Part shown: positions 26,132-37,893 of the stretch, piece after piece | Numbering within the stretch: the first letter of the stretch is position 1 | Layout: each line of letters begins with the position of its first letter | From: Lineus longissimus | Taxonomy: Eukaryota; Nemertea; Pilidiophora; Heteronemertea; Lineidae | DNA: 64,000 bases | Direction: 5' to 3' | Assembly: GCF_910592395.1 (NCBI RefSeq) | Contig: NC_088310.1 | Coordinates: 8,809,501 to 8,873,500, forward strand | Position numbers and translations under genes: made by a program | Notes under the pieces: model-generated | The model's database searches: none | Seen by the model: only the letters and a program-made list of their open reading frames with translations | Told to the model about the DNA's origin: nothing

Positions 26132-29100
26132 GTTCTTACAAAAAAACATTTGCACTGAAAATAGAACCTCTCTGCCCTAATGAGCGATCATCAATGAAGC
26201 ACGAGACTCCTCATCTCCGCTCTTTGAGAAAACCCGGAACACTGTTGGAGATGCAACTTCAAAGGACACACTGGCTGCTAAACAGAGACGTTGCAAAGGT
26301 CTCCAGACAACAGACTTGGTTGAAAAAACCGAAGAGGCCATAACAAAATGTGGTTTTCAACAGGGACGAGCAGCAAGGCCGTATTATTTTCTCTATGGAA
26401 CGGGTATTGGCGTCGAAGCGGTCAGATCGGCCAGCAGATCAGCGAAATACTACGTCATGGTACGGGGCTTACCAGCAACAGTCTCACGTACGTGGAGCTC
26501 AGTAGATTTATCTTTGTATACAGTTCATCCACGTTTGCATTGATAAGCCTTTTAACCAGGCATCGGGAAGGTTCGTTCGAAGGTAATATAACGGAGAAAT
26601 AAAAACGTATTTTATCTATTCAAGGATTGCATATTTGCGAAGAGTAGCGGCTGGTTACTCTAAGATATCTGGGGTCATACCTTACATTCACAAAAAAGAC
26701 TACATTAATTAAGATCTAGGAGTAAAAGGGCTTGTTCTTTTGAACGTTATTATGACATGGTGACTTCCAAGGTGTTGCAGCTCACGCAATGTATCTGACT
26801 CACAAGAGCAAAGTTGCTTTATATTGTCTGTGCCAAGCTCTACACGCGAGAAAGATACATGTAATGCATCACTCTGTTACAGCCGCCTACAGATGTATAC
26901 AATAAGATGCGGATTGCAGCGACTCGATTCCTTGCATCCAGGGTACGACGATGCCGGTTTTATGAAGTAAGTGCACTGTATGGGAAGGTAAGTAACACAA
27001 CAGAGGTAGTAAGACAAAGATTGGCATTATGATAAAGCAGCATTTACACGATTGTTCCTGAGAAATAGCTCAACGCGCGTAAAGGACAGGAAAGAATCGG
27101 ATTAAACATACTGCAGTAAAAGGCGTGTCATCACTTTCGTTAAAAGTACAGCTATGCATGGTAAGGTAATGATAGCTTTTATGAAGGAGAGGGTATTATA
27201 TGTATTTGCAAGTTTGCAGCTGAGAAACGGATAAGCTCAGGTAGTGTAGGTTTCCCACATAGCCATTGCCAAGAAATAGCACCGCTAGGTAGGCAATCAA
27301 AGGATTTCCACAACTGTGGCATTGTTTGCGCCTAGCTATTGCTAAGACGACTAGAGCATACAATTTCTTGTAGGCTGATCACTCTTATAGTAAATGCTTT
27401 GCCCAAGGACACACCTCCTGGTACACAATATTCAGATACCTAGATAGCTAGCAAGCGATAGTTTCCCAGCTCCATGGTGGGCGATTTAATTCAGTCAGCC
27501 AATCTGTGAAGGATGAGTCAAGGCTCGGTTGCATGTACATGTACGCAACAGATCATTTTAATCCAGCTGCGAAGCTATTTGTTGAATTTGCTTCAAGGCT
27601 TTCAGTTTTAGCAGATACTGCTAAATCTAGCCTAAGGGCCAAGGTGGGAAGGAAAGCCCACAGACTACGACGAGACGGGGCTCAAAACTGTTGTAAACAC
27701 CTGGCTATTTTGATGCAAATGATAGAAAACGGATGAAAACACATGGGTGTCAGACAGAACCTTCGCTGCTCCTTTTCCATATTTGATTGTATGATACCTG
27801 ATCCCATATAGTCTAGTCTATCATATTCGTGTACTGTAAGGCGAGATGATAAACATGGAGCTACCTGGATGCTCACTTTCTAAATGCTTGTTCCTGTTTT
27901 ATGTTCTTTCCACATACATACATACACCTTGCCTGGTCAAGGTAAGCCTAGCAACAGGTAACAGGCCTAGAGAAAGATAAGCAGTAAGCAAACACTCTGC
28001 AACTAGACAGGCAAGTTGGCCTATATGCACATCATTGCAGGCGTACGAATAGAATCACTAGGCTGTGGACTGAATTCCGATGCATAATATGTAGGCCGAT
28101 ACGAGGGCCATTACATTATCACTAAACACAGCTTGCGAACATTGGTTTAGTCTGGGAATTACAGTGGACAGGGCAAATATGTAACAAAATGGCGCAAAAC
28201 CGTCGTTCCATGGCCATAGCGAATCCCCAAACCTTGTTGGAAACAACATACATCATGTGACCGGTCCATAAATCCGATGTTCCCTTGAGACGTCGCGTAT
28301 AGGCGGGCAACACTTATCAAGCGTCTAAGGTGTATACCATACTAAGCAGCATGTTGTTAGCAAGATCACACCAACCCTCAATAAGAAGGAACCATCCTTT
28401 TATTTCTGGGAGACCCGAAACTTCACCTTTCTGTAATAGTCGATACTAGTGACATCGACAATTCCTTTCCTTTGATAATCTTACACCACTATTTAACAAC
28501 TGGCTCTTTAGGCTAATTTTTTTATTCTTTCCGAGCCGAAGGTAAAGTGCTCTGCAACCATCAGTACACTTCTCTCAGATGGTACCATCTACTGCAAGGA
28601 AGACAGCTCAGTAGATGATCAGATTAACTTACAAGCATCAAATATACATAAAGGAAGGAGAAGCAAGGTGCAGACTGTTTCTCGGAGGCATTTAGAGAGC
28701 GAAAATGGCCACATGCGACACTGCATACGGTGCCACCTTCATATATACGGTTGAAATCCGAATTTAGTTGTACACCTTTTGAATGTTTTCTGGAGGAAGA
28801 ACTGGGTGGAATTCGAATTTGGATGCAGAGGTTATCTGTGAACCAAAAACAAGACGGTTATAGGCTCTAGCCTGTGAAGCTTTCTGTCAAAGAAATAATT
28901 CACAACTACATTGGTTCCCTGATGGTATTATTGGTGGTACTGACCATATTCATGTACAACACAGTAATACTGCATCAACTTACATCAGACACCAAACATG
29001 CCCGGTGTGGAATCTTCCTAATCTGTTACACACGTTTTAATAACAGCCATTCACAGAGAAGCCTTCGGGCAATGTTCCATCAGGGTCACAGAGCGTTTCC

Positions 29101-31850
29101 CAGGGCGGATAGGAATACAGATTTTATTAAAGGAGAGACGCTAGGAATTGTAGTTGTTGGTTCTTCTTGAATCAACAAACCTGCTGGGTAGGATTGAATA
29201 CTATGCTGTAGTGGGTGTTCTTAACTGACGGATGCTGAAAGCCTGTCCCGATCACTCCAGCCGTTGTCAAAAGCCTGTCGGGTTTTTCATACTTTACTTA
29301 AGAATCAACAACACACAGTAACAAAATGACAACCGACCAAGCTGCAGAAGCATATTGCTATTAAATGTGATTCCGATGGGGTGAATGTCCTATTTATATC
29401 ATATCTTCCTTGTCTCGGATGTGAAACCGAGATCTTTGATTGCTGGCCATTTCAACAAACGACGTTTTATTATCAACTCGTTCAGCTCCCAGGACATGGG
29501 TTTCTACAATTTTATGTCATCTCTGACTTTATGTAATCCATTTAGGACAAGGGGTCAGTAAGGAAGGAAATGTTACATAAACCATGGAAATCTACAATGT
29601 GGAGCATTCCATGATTTGTGATGTAGAACATAGAAGGTGTTTTCCCCCCACCTAGTTTCTATTGATCTAGTCAACAAGTCAACAATAAAAATGCAACCAT
29701 CGTTCAACCATATTTCCACGCCAAACGCTTTCACAAACCCAGCGGTGCACTCCAATGCATCACAGCACAATCAGAACCATTCCCTCTCTTGCCACAGCAG
29801 AAGCCGAAGATGACACAGGGACAACATGCAAGTAATGCCGAGATCACCTGTTGGCTGGGATATACTGAAACATTTACGAAACAAGAGACAAGTGTGTTTA
29901 GCTGCATTGATTTCCAAAGATTTGATGATTTCGTGATATATCACACCATATAGATATGCTATCTAATGTTTGTATGACAGTGTGTCAGAGTGTGTCGTAT
30001 ACATAAACAGCTGTCTCTATAATATCATGTTGGATGTCTGTTTTCGATGAAAGTATAGACCCCAATTCAAGACATATAGCAATGCAGTTTACTTTCTGTC
30101 GACACTACTATGTTGAATACAATTTGTGGCAAGTGCAACTGACTTGGACGAAGGCAAGTAAGCTGTAATATGATATGAATTAAGATTGTACCGAAATCGT
30201 CAAGTACTTTTAGTTTTACACGTTGCTTGTCGTTACAAAAATGAAGTAAAAGCAATAGTCATTCTTTCTTCATGTCATCAAGCATAGTTTAGAGCGGGAT
30301 ATGGGATATGGTGGAGGGGTATAGTTTTCTCTTATCCTTATTTTTATAAGTTCCAAAATTCAGGACTCTATCAAAATGAACAGAATATTATGAAGTCCAG
30401 TTTGAACATCAAAATCCGAATACAGACCCTACACCTGAAGAGGTCACCATTGATCATTATGCCTTGTACTGTTTTGACTTGGACAACTGGGATAATCGAC
30501 GTGACAAGCCATAGCACAAGGCCAACTATGATATTTGTACAACGCGATTACGTATATTGATTCAGTCACCATACGCCATCTGTAGCGAGTGAGAGTTGTG
30601 TTGTCAGTATGCACGCCACGCCATGACTTCGATCATATGCATGATATCGATTTTTCTAACAGCTGAATACAAGGCAAATCATGTTTATCTACCACACCTT
30701 TATCACTCTATCAGTTTATACTTTCCAAAACAAATGCAATTGAGTGTTCAAATAAAATCTGGGCAGCTATGTGTCGGACTAGCCATATTTATGATTTATT
30801 CAAATAATAAATCTGTATGTTTACATGTATGATTCATAATGTATGGTACATATGAATATAGCACATTGGCAGTACGCATTATTGTTTTGACACAGATTTT
30901 GGCTAAAATTTATCAATAGATCAAATAATGATTATACAATACATCAACACAATTGGCTAAGCAGCAATTCAATGCCAGTGCCACAGGCCAGGGGCCACTA
31001 TTTCTTTAATTGTAGGCCTACCTCATGACCCAGCGGCCTTTTTCCCGGCCGTGCTTTACGAAGTCCCCAAAGGCCCGATAATGGTCCTTTTCATGCGTGG
31101 TTGGCACTGGCACTTTTACTCCGTGAGATTACCAGATGGCAGTTCAATGACCTGTAACTCAACACCTCAAGTAGCATATAGGCTCTTTCCTTCCTTGCAA
31201 ACCTTAACTATATGTTATGGCAATCTCCAAATATCACAACGGCAATACTAGCATCAAATGAAGCATGTAGAAAGAAAATAACCTCACGATTTTGTCTAGA
31301 GAGGGGGAAATCGCGGTTAACTGCAAGTGTTAAATTGCAACAGTACACATGATTTAAGTGGCAATTAGGCCAAGACCTAATCCCTTCTCGTCCCATTCTG
31401 TAGACATATTACATGATGAAGTTATCGGGATGACTAGAATGCAAAGGGGTACTCTCTGGAGACACATCAGCAATCGAGGCTACACCTCTAATGCTATTAT
31501 GACATACTACACAAAAATAGCATCCGTGTGATTCCATGTTCCTTTGAACAAGAAAAGAACGTCAGGGCTAGCATCCTAAGCTGGAGGTTCACAGTCACAG
31601 CTTTACCTATGTTTGGCAGCTGTGGCAGTATTGTGATAGCTTGTGTTTCGTCCCATTCCTAGTCACCACCAGTCAACCGGAGTAAGTGACTGCACAACGA
31701 CATCATCTTCAAGGGTGCTTTTGACATACACCCTGGTAGATCTGAGGTTTCTAGGTGGACGATCACAAACAACTGCAAAGTCAGGCAAAAGAGTCATGCT
31801 GCGGAGGTGGAATACCAGCTTCAGTGTTCAACTAGAAATACTATACTCAC

Positions 31851-33601
31851 TCAGTTTCATCGTTCTCAAAGATCACTTCACCAGTTGTTATCTCGAAGTC
31901 CTTTCCACCAACAGCAGTGCCATCACGGGTGTGGTAAGGGACCGCCACGCGACCACGTGCACCTGATGAACGGACAACCTTGATCTCGGCATCTCCAATG
32001 GATTCTACAACCTCGGTTGCTTTTTGTTCGAAGTGGAATATTCCAGCGTGATCATCATCGAGAATCATGACCGTCGCCAGTGATGGGTTAGCCAATTGGA
32101 CCTTGACTTCACTGTCATTGGTAAACAGGCCATTGGGATCACCGACACGAATGTTGCTCAACCGCACATAGAAATGTTCATCTTCTTCAAAAATATCATC
32201 GTCAATGACAGAGACAGGGAACTGCTTATGCATTTCTCCAGGCATGAAGATTAATGTTCCTTCCGCATATTCATAATCAGAACCATGATTTGCACTTCCA
32301 TCCTCTGTTTTGTAGTCAACGTAGATGGTGTTGTTCGTATCCCCTCCAGAACGAGTCACGGTGAGATGGAATGTACCAACATTCTCCATGACAGTGTAGT
32401 GGCCAGGGTCAAAAAATATTCTCTGGATGTCATCATCCACAAGGTCGACTTTGACGTCTTGTTCGCTGTTACGTCTCTCAATCTTTGACTTCTTGATAAC
32501 GTTCCCACCACCAGTCAGTTTACGCGTTGCTTGGATTCGGTAGAATGCTCTGCTCTTAGGACCTCTGTTCATGACTTCATATTCGGCCATCTCCTCTAAG
32601 GTCTTCATGTCGATGTTGGGATGTTTCTTCCTTAGTTCGCGGAGGATATCGATGTATTCTTTACGATGCTTTTCAAACTCCTGCATTTCGGCATCTCCTC
32701 CTCCGTCAGCACCCTTGAACTCCACCTCATCTCCATAATGGTTAGCCTTCCCGTCCATCTCCACATCTCCCTCAGATGTGACCACAACCTTTTTGGAGCG
32801 ACTTGCACGGTACTTCTTTGAGAGGAAATTGTGGAAGAAGATCTTCCTGTCTGCAATATATGCAGTGATGACTGTGGCCGGGAAAAACAAGAATGTTAAG
32901 AGTGCTTCCCAGATTTCCACAACACCCTTGGAGGAGACAGCAATGATGAGATAGAGCCAGAGATAGGCAAAGATACTCCATGATGCAGTGATGAAGAACA
33001 CGCGCAAATGTTTGATACGCCGCACCTCTCCGTCAGGGATCACATGCACACAAATGGCAATGATGACAAACAGGTTAAAAGCGGCGCTTCCAACAATGGT
33101 ACTTGGACCTAGGTCACCAGCTTCAAATTTATTGCCACATATCTCAATAACCGAGAGCAGAATTTCAGGGGCAGACGAGCCAAGAGCCATCAGAGTCAAA
33201 TTAGAGACGGTTTCATTCCAGATTCTGACATGGACTGTAGTGGTTTCACCATTTGGTTTTTTTACTGTGATTTCCTTTTCTTTTGAAGTGATGACTTCAA
33301 TAGCTGCCATGAACCGGTCTGCGATAATGGACACCCCAAGGAACATGAAGACCATGCCAGCCATATAGACGATCGCCCTAGCAGCTTTATCCCCTGCACT
33401 GAGATTCCCGATGGGTTTCCACGCTGGGAGAAGCAAGCCATTGACACATGGTTTGGCAACTCTTGTACATTCTTCCTTCTGAGTATCATTGTCAACATGA
33501 CCAGTTGTAGCCACAATTGGGGTAGTAGCCTGAGAAACTGTTTGATCAACCAATGCTAGCACTGCGGCTAGCAATACAGTAGCACACAAAGCTTTAGACA
33601 T
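31851..33601 (-). CDS. Na+/Ca2+ exchanger (NCX, SLC8 family), large first coding exon
   Basis: The product carries out Na+/Ca2+ exchange across the plasma membrane. The start is the ATG at 33601 (MSKALCATVL), which opens a signal peptide of about 25 residues; a more upstream ATG in frame lies before the acceptor TTTCAG (exon start 33616) and is rejected. The exon ends at donor GTGAGTA (31850), phase 2, after 583 complete codons. Order: extracellular segment; membrane helices from about residue 75; alpha-1 repeat with GSSAPEILLS (141-150) and GSAAFN (171-176); further helices to about 250; XIP-like basic segment (about 251-271); cytosolic loop; Calx-beta CBD1 (about 403-527) with Ca2+-site acids in IDDDIFEEDEH (466-476) and ILDDDHAG (523-530); start of CBD2. 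This matches the single large coding exon of vertebrate SLC8A genes. The alpha-2 half and CBD2 splice cassettes are not in the window as far as I can see. Paralog cannot be decided. Confidence 0.95.
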
Positions 33602-33616
33602 TGTACCTTTTCCTTC

Positions 33617-34688
33617 CTGAAAGTACAGCACAAAAGGCGGGAAAGTGTGGGCGTGTCTCCCCTGAGAACTGGGCCCTATTCCAAATAGCCGGTCAACTTA
33701 CTGTCCAAAAAATTAGCATTAGTACACTGAACACCGACGCCCTTTCCGTGAAAAAAAATCCAGTTAGTCCAATAAAATACGAAGGTCTGCAACTGTGTAG
33801 TCCACTGTGTAGGCAGAGTCAATGACATACGTCCGTGAATGAGCCGTAAGTAAAAAAATTCACAATTCACTCCAATGATATATCAATCCTATATCCAGTA
33901 TGTTAGAAAACTCCAATCCACACTGGCGGCTAGGGATTAGGGTAGCAAGCTAACGTCTACAGCATGTAGTATGTCCGGCTGTACACTCTACTCAGTACGA
34001 GCAGCCTCCCTCCATAGCACCTTGCTGTAGAGTGATTCACACGCATTGGATGCTGGGTAATTGATGAGGCAATTGGCGCCAATGACACCAGAGCCATCTG
34101 GTAGGCAATGAAGTATTTGCTATCCTGAGGTTGTAATGTAATCATGATGACGTGTGTAGCGGAGAAGCAAACATTAACCCCTGTTTCTGGAGGATGTCCC
34201 CTTTATGAGCGTAGGCCTACCGTAGTGCGGACAGTACTTATACCTCACTGCAATCCGGTTTTCTTTCATTGCGGTTTCCAGCCATCCCTTGATCGAAAAA
34301 GATGCCGTTGAAATATAATTGAACTTCCTCAATTATCGTGTGATGAACTGATATCAGTCTGCACGTGGGGTGACCAACCCGTTCATCAAGGTGGCCAGTT
34401 CAGGGCAACTGCGATGGGAAATGGAGATTTATTCAAGGCTGAATTCTTCAGCTCCACTCTGTCGTGATGAATGCCCTGCGGTCAGCCTCATCATCTGTCA
34501 CGGTAGGTTGAACATTCCCGCTCGTGGCTTAGCTTTAATCGATCCCGTCCTGTATTCTGTTGGGTTTTTTTTGCATCAAAACTCCCAAACGGTTCACGCC
34601 CAGTCCGTTCCGCAAATTCGAAAAGGCCTACTGCAGTTCATATCACTGGAGGCGAGATTGATTGAATGCAGGTGGTGCAATCCAATGA
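33617..34688. other. region upstream of the NCX coding exon
   Basis: Begins with the likely intron preceding the NCX coding exon (acceptor AG at 33618-33617 on the minus strand). A non-coding first exon and promoter for the exchanger may lie here or further right, but no boundary could be fixed. No other gene seen. Confidence 0.35.
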
Positions 34689-37446
34689 TAACTCACACAA
34701 CGTAGTGAGTGTAATGGTTACGTGTATGTATAAAGTGTAAACAAAATTCATATATCCATCATGTCCATCGAATCTGAAAAAATTTGTGCAGACCCATGAC
34801 AGTTCCGGTTCCGGTACAGTTTGTTGCATTCCATACGGGCCGCGCTTGCCGATCCTGCTTTCACGACGCACCGCAACCACAGTTACCATGATTCCCGTTG
34901 TTGACGCAATTATTTCATGACGTCATGAGCCATTGACCAATCACGCAAGTAGATTTATTCACACCGGCGCCACTGTCTTGAAGTGCTAAAAATCGTCTGC
35001 TAGAACATACAGGACAACAACGTCGGCGGAGACAGTTGTGACATTTCATTGCAGACGAAGTAAACGTCCTCTTCTTCTCGATTTACGTACTGTACTTCAA
35101 AAAGTCAGTTTTAACACTACTGCACGAATATAGAGTGGTCTTAAAGTTCCATTTGGATAGAGATTTGACGGACTGATTTGGAAATTCATTCCAACCATGC
35201 AACTGTTTCAGAAATGAGAAAAGCTCCTGGGTGTCATGACATGCATTCAATTATTATTTCACCACAAAGAGCTGCTTCTTTCAGCAGATATGAGACAGCT
35301 ACCGGGGCGGGGACTATTTCTTTATGGGGCCTTTGTTCAGTGTCTCCAAGGAATTCTATTTTTAGAGTCAAATGGGGGGGGGGTTGGGGAGGCCTTCCCC
35401 CCAATGTACTGACTAAAACCTGTCACTTTCAGAGAACGGGGGAGGGGGTTTGGGGGACTCATCCCCCAATGTACTGGCTCAATATGTCAGAAGGACGGTT
35501 GTGTGAGTTCACTAGAGATTGCTCTTTACATATTAACTCACACAACGTAGTGAGTGTAATGGTTACGTATGTATAAAGTGTAAACAAAATTCATATATCC
35601 ATCATGTCCATCGAATCTGAAAAAATGTGTGCAGACCCATGACAATTCTGGTACCGGAACAGTTTGTCGCATTCCATACGGGCCGCGTGTTGGCCGATCC
35701 TGCATTCACGACGCACCGCACCCTCAGTTACCATGCACGTCGGACGTGATTCCCATTGTTTCCTTCCTCGTGACGCAATTATTTCAAGACGTCATGAGCC
35801 ATTGACCATTCACACAAGTAGATTTATTCACACCGGCGCCACTTAAGTGCGGGTTTGGGACATCATGTATTTAAAAATCGTCTGCTAGGGTCTCATAGGT
35901 AGTTGTTTTTTTAAAATTCATGCGCAGCCCCACCGTAGTTCCTAAAATCATTGATTTCTCGGTCCTTACAGTATGTCAGTGTTGATTCAGCAGTTGTTTT
36001 GGCAAAGACATGTTTTTTTTGGAGTTTCTGAAACCTAGAGCGCTACTCAATAGGCGGCTAACAAGAAACTACGCATTTATTCTGTTGTTGCCGACGTATG
36101 TGTACACTGAACTTGGGATGTGCGTCGGCCCCGTGATGAAATGCCGTCCAGTGCCAGTTGGTGCGTTTTTCGCTGATTTGTGCAAAATTCAACATATCTC
36201 AAAAGTTCAATGGTTGACCCTCGATTTTTTTTTGATTTTTGTGCGTAAGCAACTGTCTTCAATGGGAGAATGGTCTCTGTAAGAATTATTCAGGAAGAAA
36301 TGTATAATATTTTGGGGTTTTTCGTAATTGTCCGGCCCAATTGTCAATATTGCCATTTGGGATGGTGAACAGAGCTAGGAGCAAATGCGACGCTTATGAT
36401 TTATTTTAAAGAAATAAAATGCCCGATTTAACAGCCTGCAGAATCAGGGGAATCGGGCGTTTCCAGTGATATACGACACAAATGGGTTGTCCTCATGCAT
36501 TCACTTTGGAAACGCATTTTAAAATAGATGTTACGTCCTGTTAATGGAGCACGTCATCATCACGTACATTTGGGAAAAACTCCCTAACGAGACCTAGGAC
36601 ATACAGGACAACGTCGGCGGAGACAGTTGTGACATTTCATTGCAGACAAAGAAAACGTCCTCTTCTTCTCGATTTACGTACTTTACTTCAAAAAAGTCAG
36701 TTTTAACACTACTGCACAAATATAGAGTGGTCTTAAAGTTCCATTTGGATAGAGATTTGACGGACTGATTTGGAAATTCCAAATTCCAAATTCCAACCAT
36801 GCAACTGTTTCAGATATGAGAAAAAGCTCCTGGGTGTCATGACATGCATGATGTGTCTTGCCTCTGCATTTTTGTACTCAGAGGGCTTTCAACTTTCATA
36901 TCATTGAAGAAATAATTCATTCCAATCTACAAGTATATCAATCACATCATTTATTTAAAAATCGTCTGCTGGGACATACAGGACAACGTCGGTGGAGACA
37001 GTTGTGACATTTCAATTTTCATTGCATAGAGATTTGACGGACTGATTTGGAAATTCATTCCAACCATGCAACTGTTTCAGAAATGAGAAAAAGCTCCTGG
37101 GTGTCATGACATGCATTCAATTATTATTTCACCACAAAGAGCTGCTTCTGTCAGCAGATATGAGACAGCTACCGGGGCTGGGACTATTTCTTTATGGGGC
37201 CTTATTGTTCAGCGTCTCCAAGGAATTCTAGTTTTAGAGTCCAATGGGGGGGGGGGGGGGGGGGGGTTGGGGGGGGCCTTCCCCCCAATGTACTGACTAA
37301 AACCTGTCACTTTCAGAGAACGGGGGAGGGGTTTGGGGGACTCATCCCCCAATGTACTGGCTAAATATGTCAGAAGGACGGGGTTTGGGGGGCTCCCCCA
37401 TGTCAAACAGTTGTGTGAGTTCACTAGAGATTGCTCTTTACATATT
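34689..37446. repeat. mosaic of duplicated modules X-Y-X'-Y'-Y''
   Basis: Module X (34689 to about 34970, starting ACTCACACAACGTAGTGAGT) recurs at 35537 to about 35845. Module Y starts at about 35006, 36600 and 36972 with ACATACAGGACAACGTCGG-like sequence. The full-length Y copies run through 'CTGATTTGGAAATTC' and 'GCTCCTGGGTGTCATGACATG' to a G-rich tail ending AGTTCACTAGAGATTGCTC. Y' (36600-36850) lacks the G-rich tail. Y'' lacks part of the 5' portion. The tail holds repeated words of the form 'TGTACTGrCTAAA...TGTCA' separated by runs of G and C, including 21 G at 37246-37266. Copies are very similar, so duplication is recent. A related tail lies inverted at 58125-58240. Open frames here are translations of the repeats. 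Confidence 0.85.
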
Positions 37447-37569
37447 ACAAAACCCAGCGTCCACCATTCCGAGTCCAGCTTTTACCAACTACCTAAACAA
37501 TGGGAGGGGGCGAGTACAAGCAATAGTGGGTGGGTAGTGGGTAGTGCATGGGTAGACTAGTGGGTAGTG

Positions 37570-37893
37570 CTTTTAGGGAGTGCCACCACGTGCCCACTGG
37601 TTATGCTCCGTTGCACGTGCCCCGGCGGGCTCGTGCAAGATCTCTGTTTGAAAGGCAGCGTAACTTATCAGGCCGGTCGGTTCTCCATGCCTGATTTCCC
37701 TTGATTTCCTCAGGATGGGGCACACACACGTGAACACGAATCCTTTCTGACGACGCCGAGGAGACCCGGCATGTACGGAAGTGCACAAATCTAAATTATC
37801 AACGAAACAACAAATGACAAAAAGCGCGCTGAAGCCGATTCAGTGAATAAAATCGCGAATTTTGCCTATTTATTTGCCATTTAAACCTTAATC
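37570..37893 (+). promoter_or_regulatory. probable promoter and 5' UTR region of NAA40
   Basis: Locally GC-rich sequence directly upstream of the two-codon first exon, between the duplicated modules and the ATG. It contains two CACGTG E-box words (near 37588 and 37613) and no TATA box at a convincing place. The transcription start was not located. The call rests on position and base composition only. Confidence 0.3.

Larger units (their letters stand above)
17803..31850. other. long gene-free stretch, possibly intron of the exchanger gene
   Basis: No exon could be recognised. It lies directly downstream of the splice donor of the large NCX exon (donor GTGAGT at 31850, minus strand). In vertebrate NCX genes the corresponding exon is followed by a very long intron, so an intron is the simplest reading, but no further NCX exon (alternative CBD2 cassettes or alpha-2 repeat) was found by eye. 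Minor content: repeat fragments at 22557-22689, an 11-bp triplet repeat near 20878-20909, an 11-C run near 21040, short repeats of 'TCGTAATTACGAGAAA' type at 25513-25575, and the minisatellite at 25913-26131. Confidence 0.4.

Noticed and set aside
32988-33368. 126-codon plus-strand frame
   Set aside because: Antisense shadow of the NCX exon.
33599-33631. Upstream in-frame ATG at 33631 as NCX start
   Set aside because: It lies before a TTTCAG acceptor and would put ten polar residues in front of a clean signal peptide; the ATG at 33601 fits better.
35178-35576. 132-codon plus-strand open frame
   Set aside because: It runs through module Y and its G-rich tail; a repeat translation.
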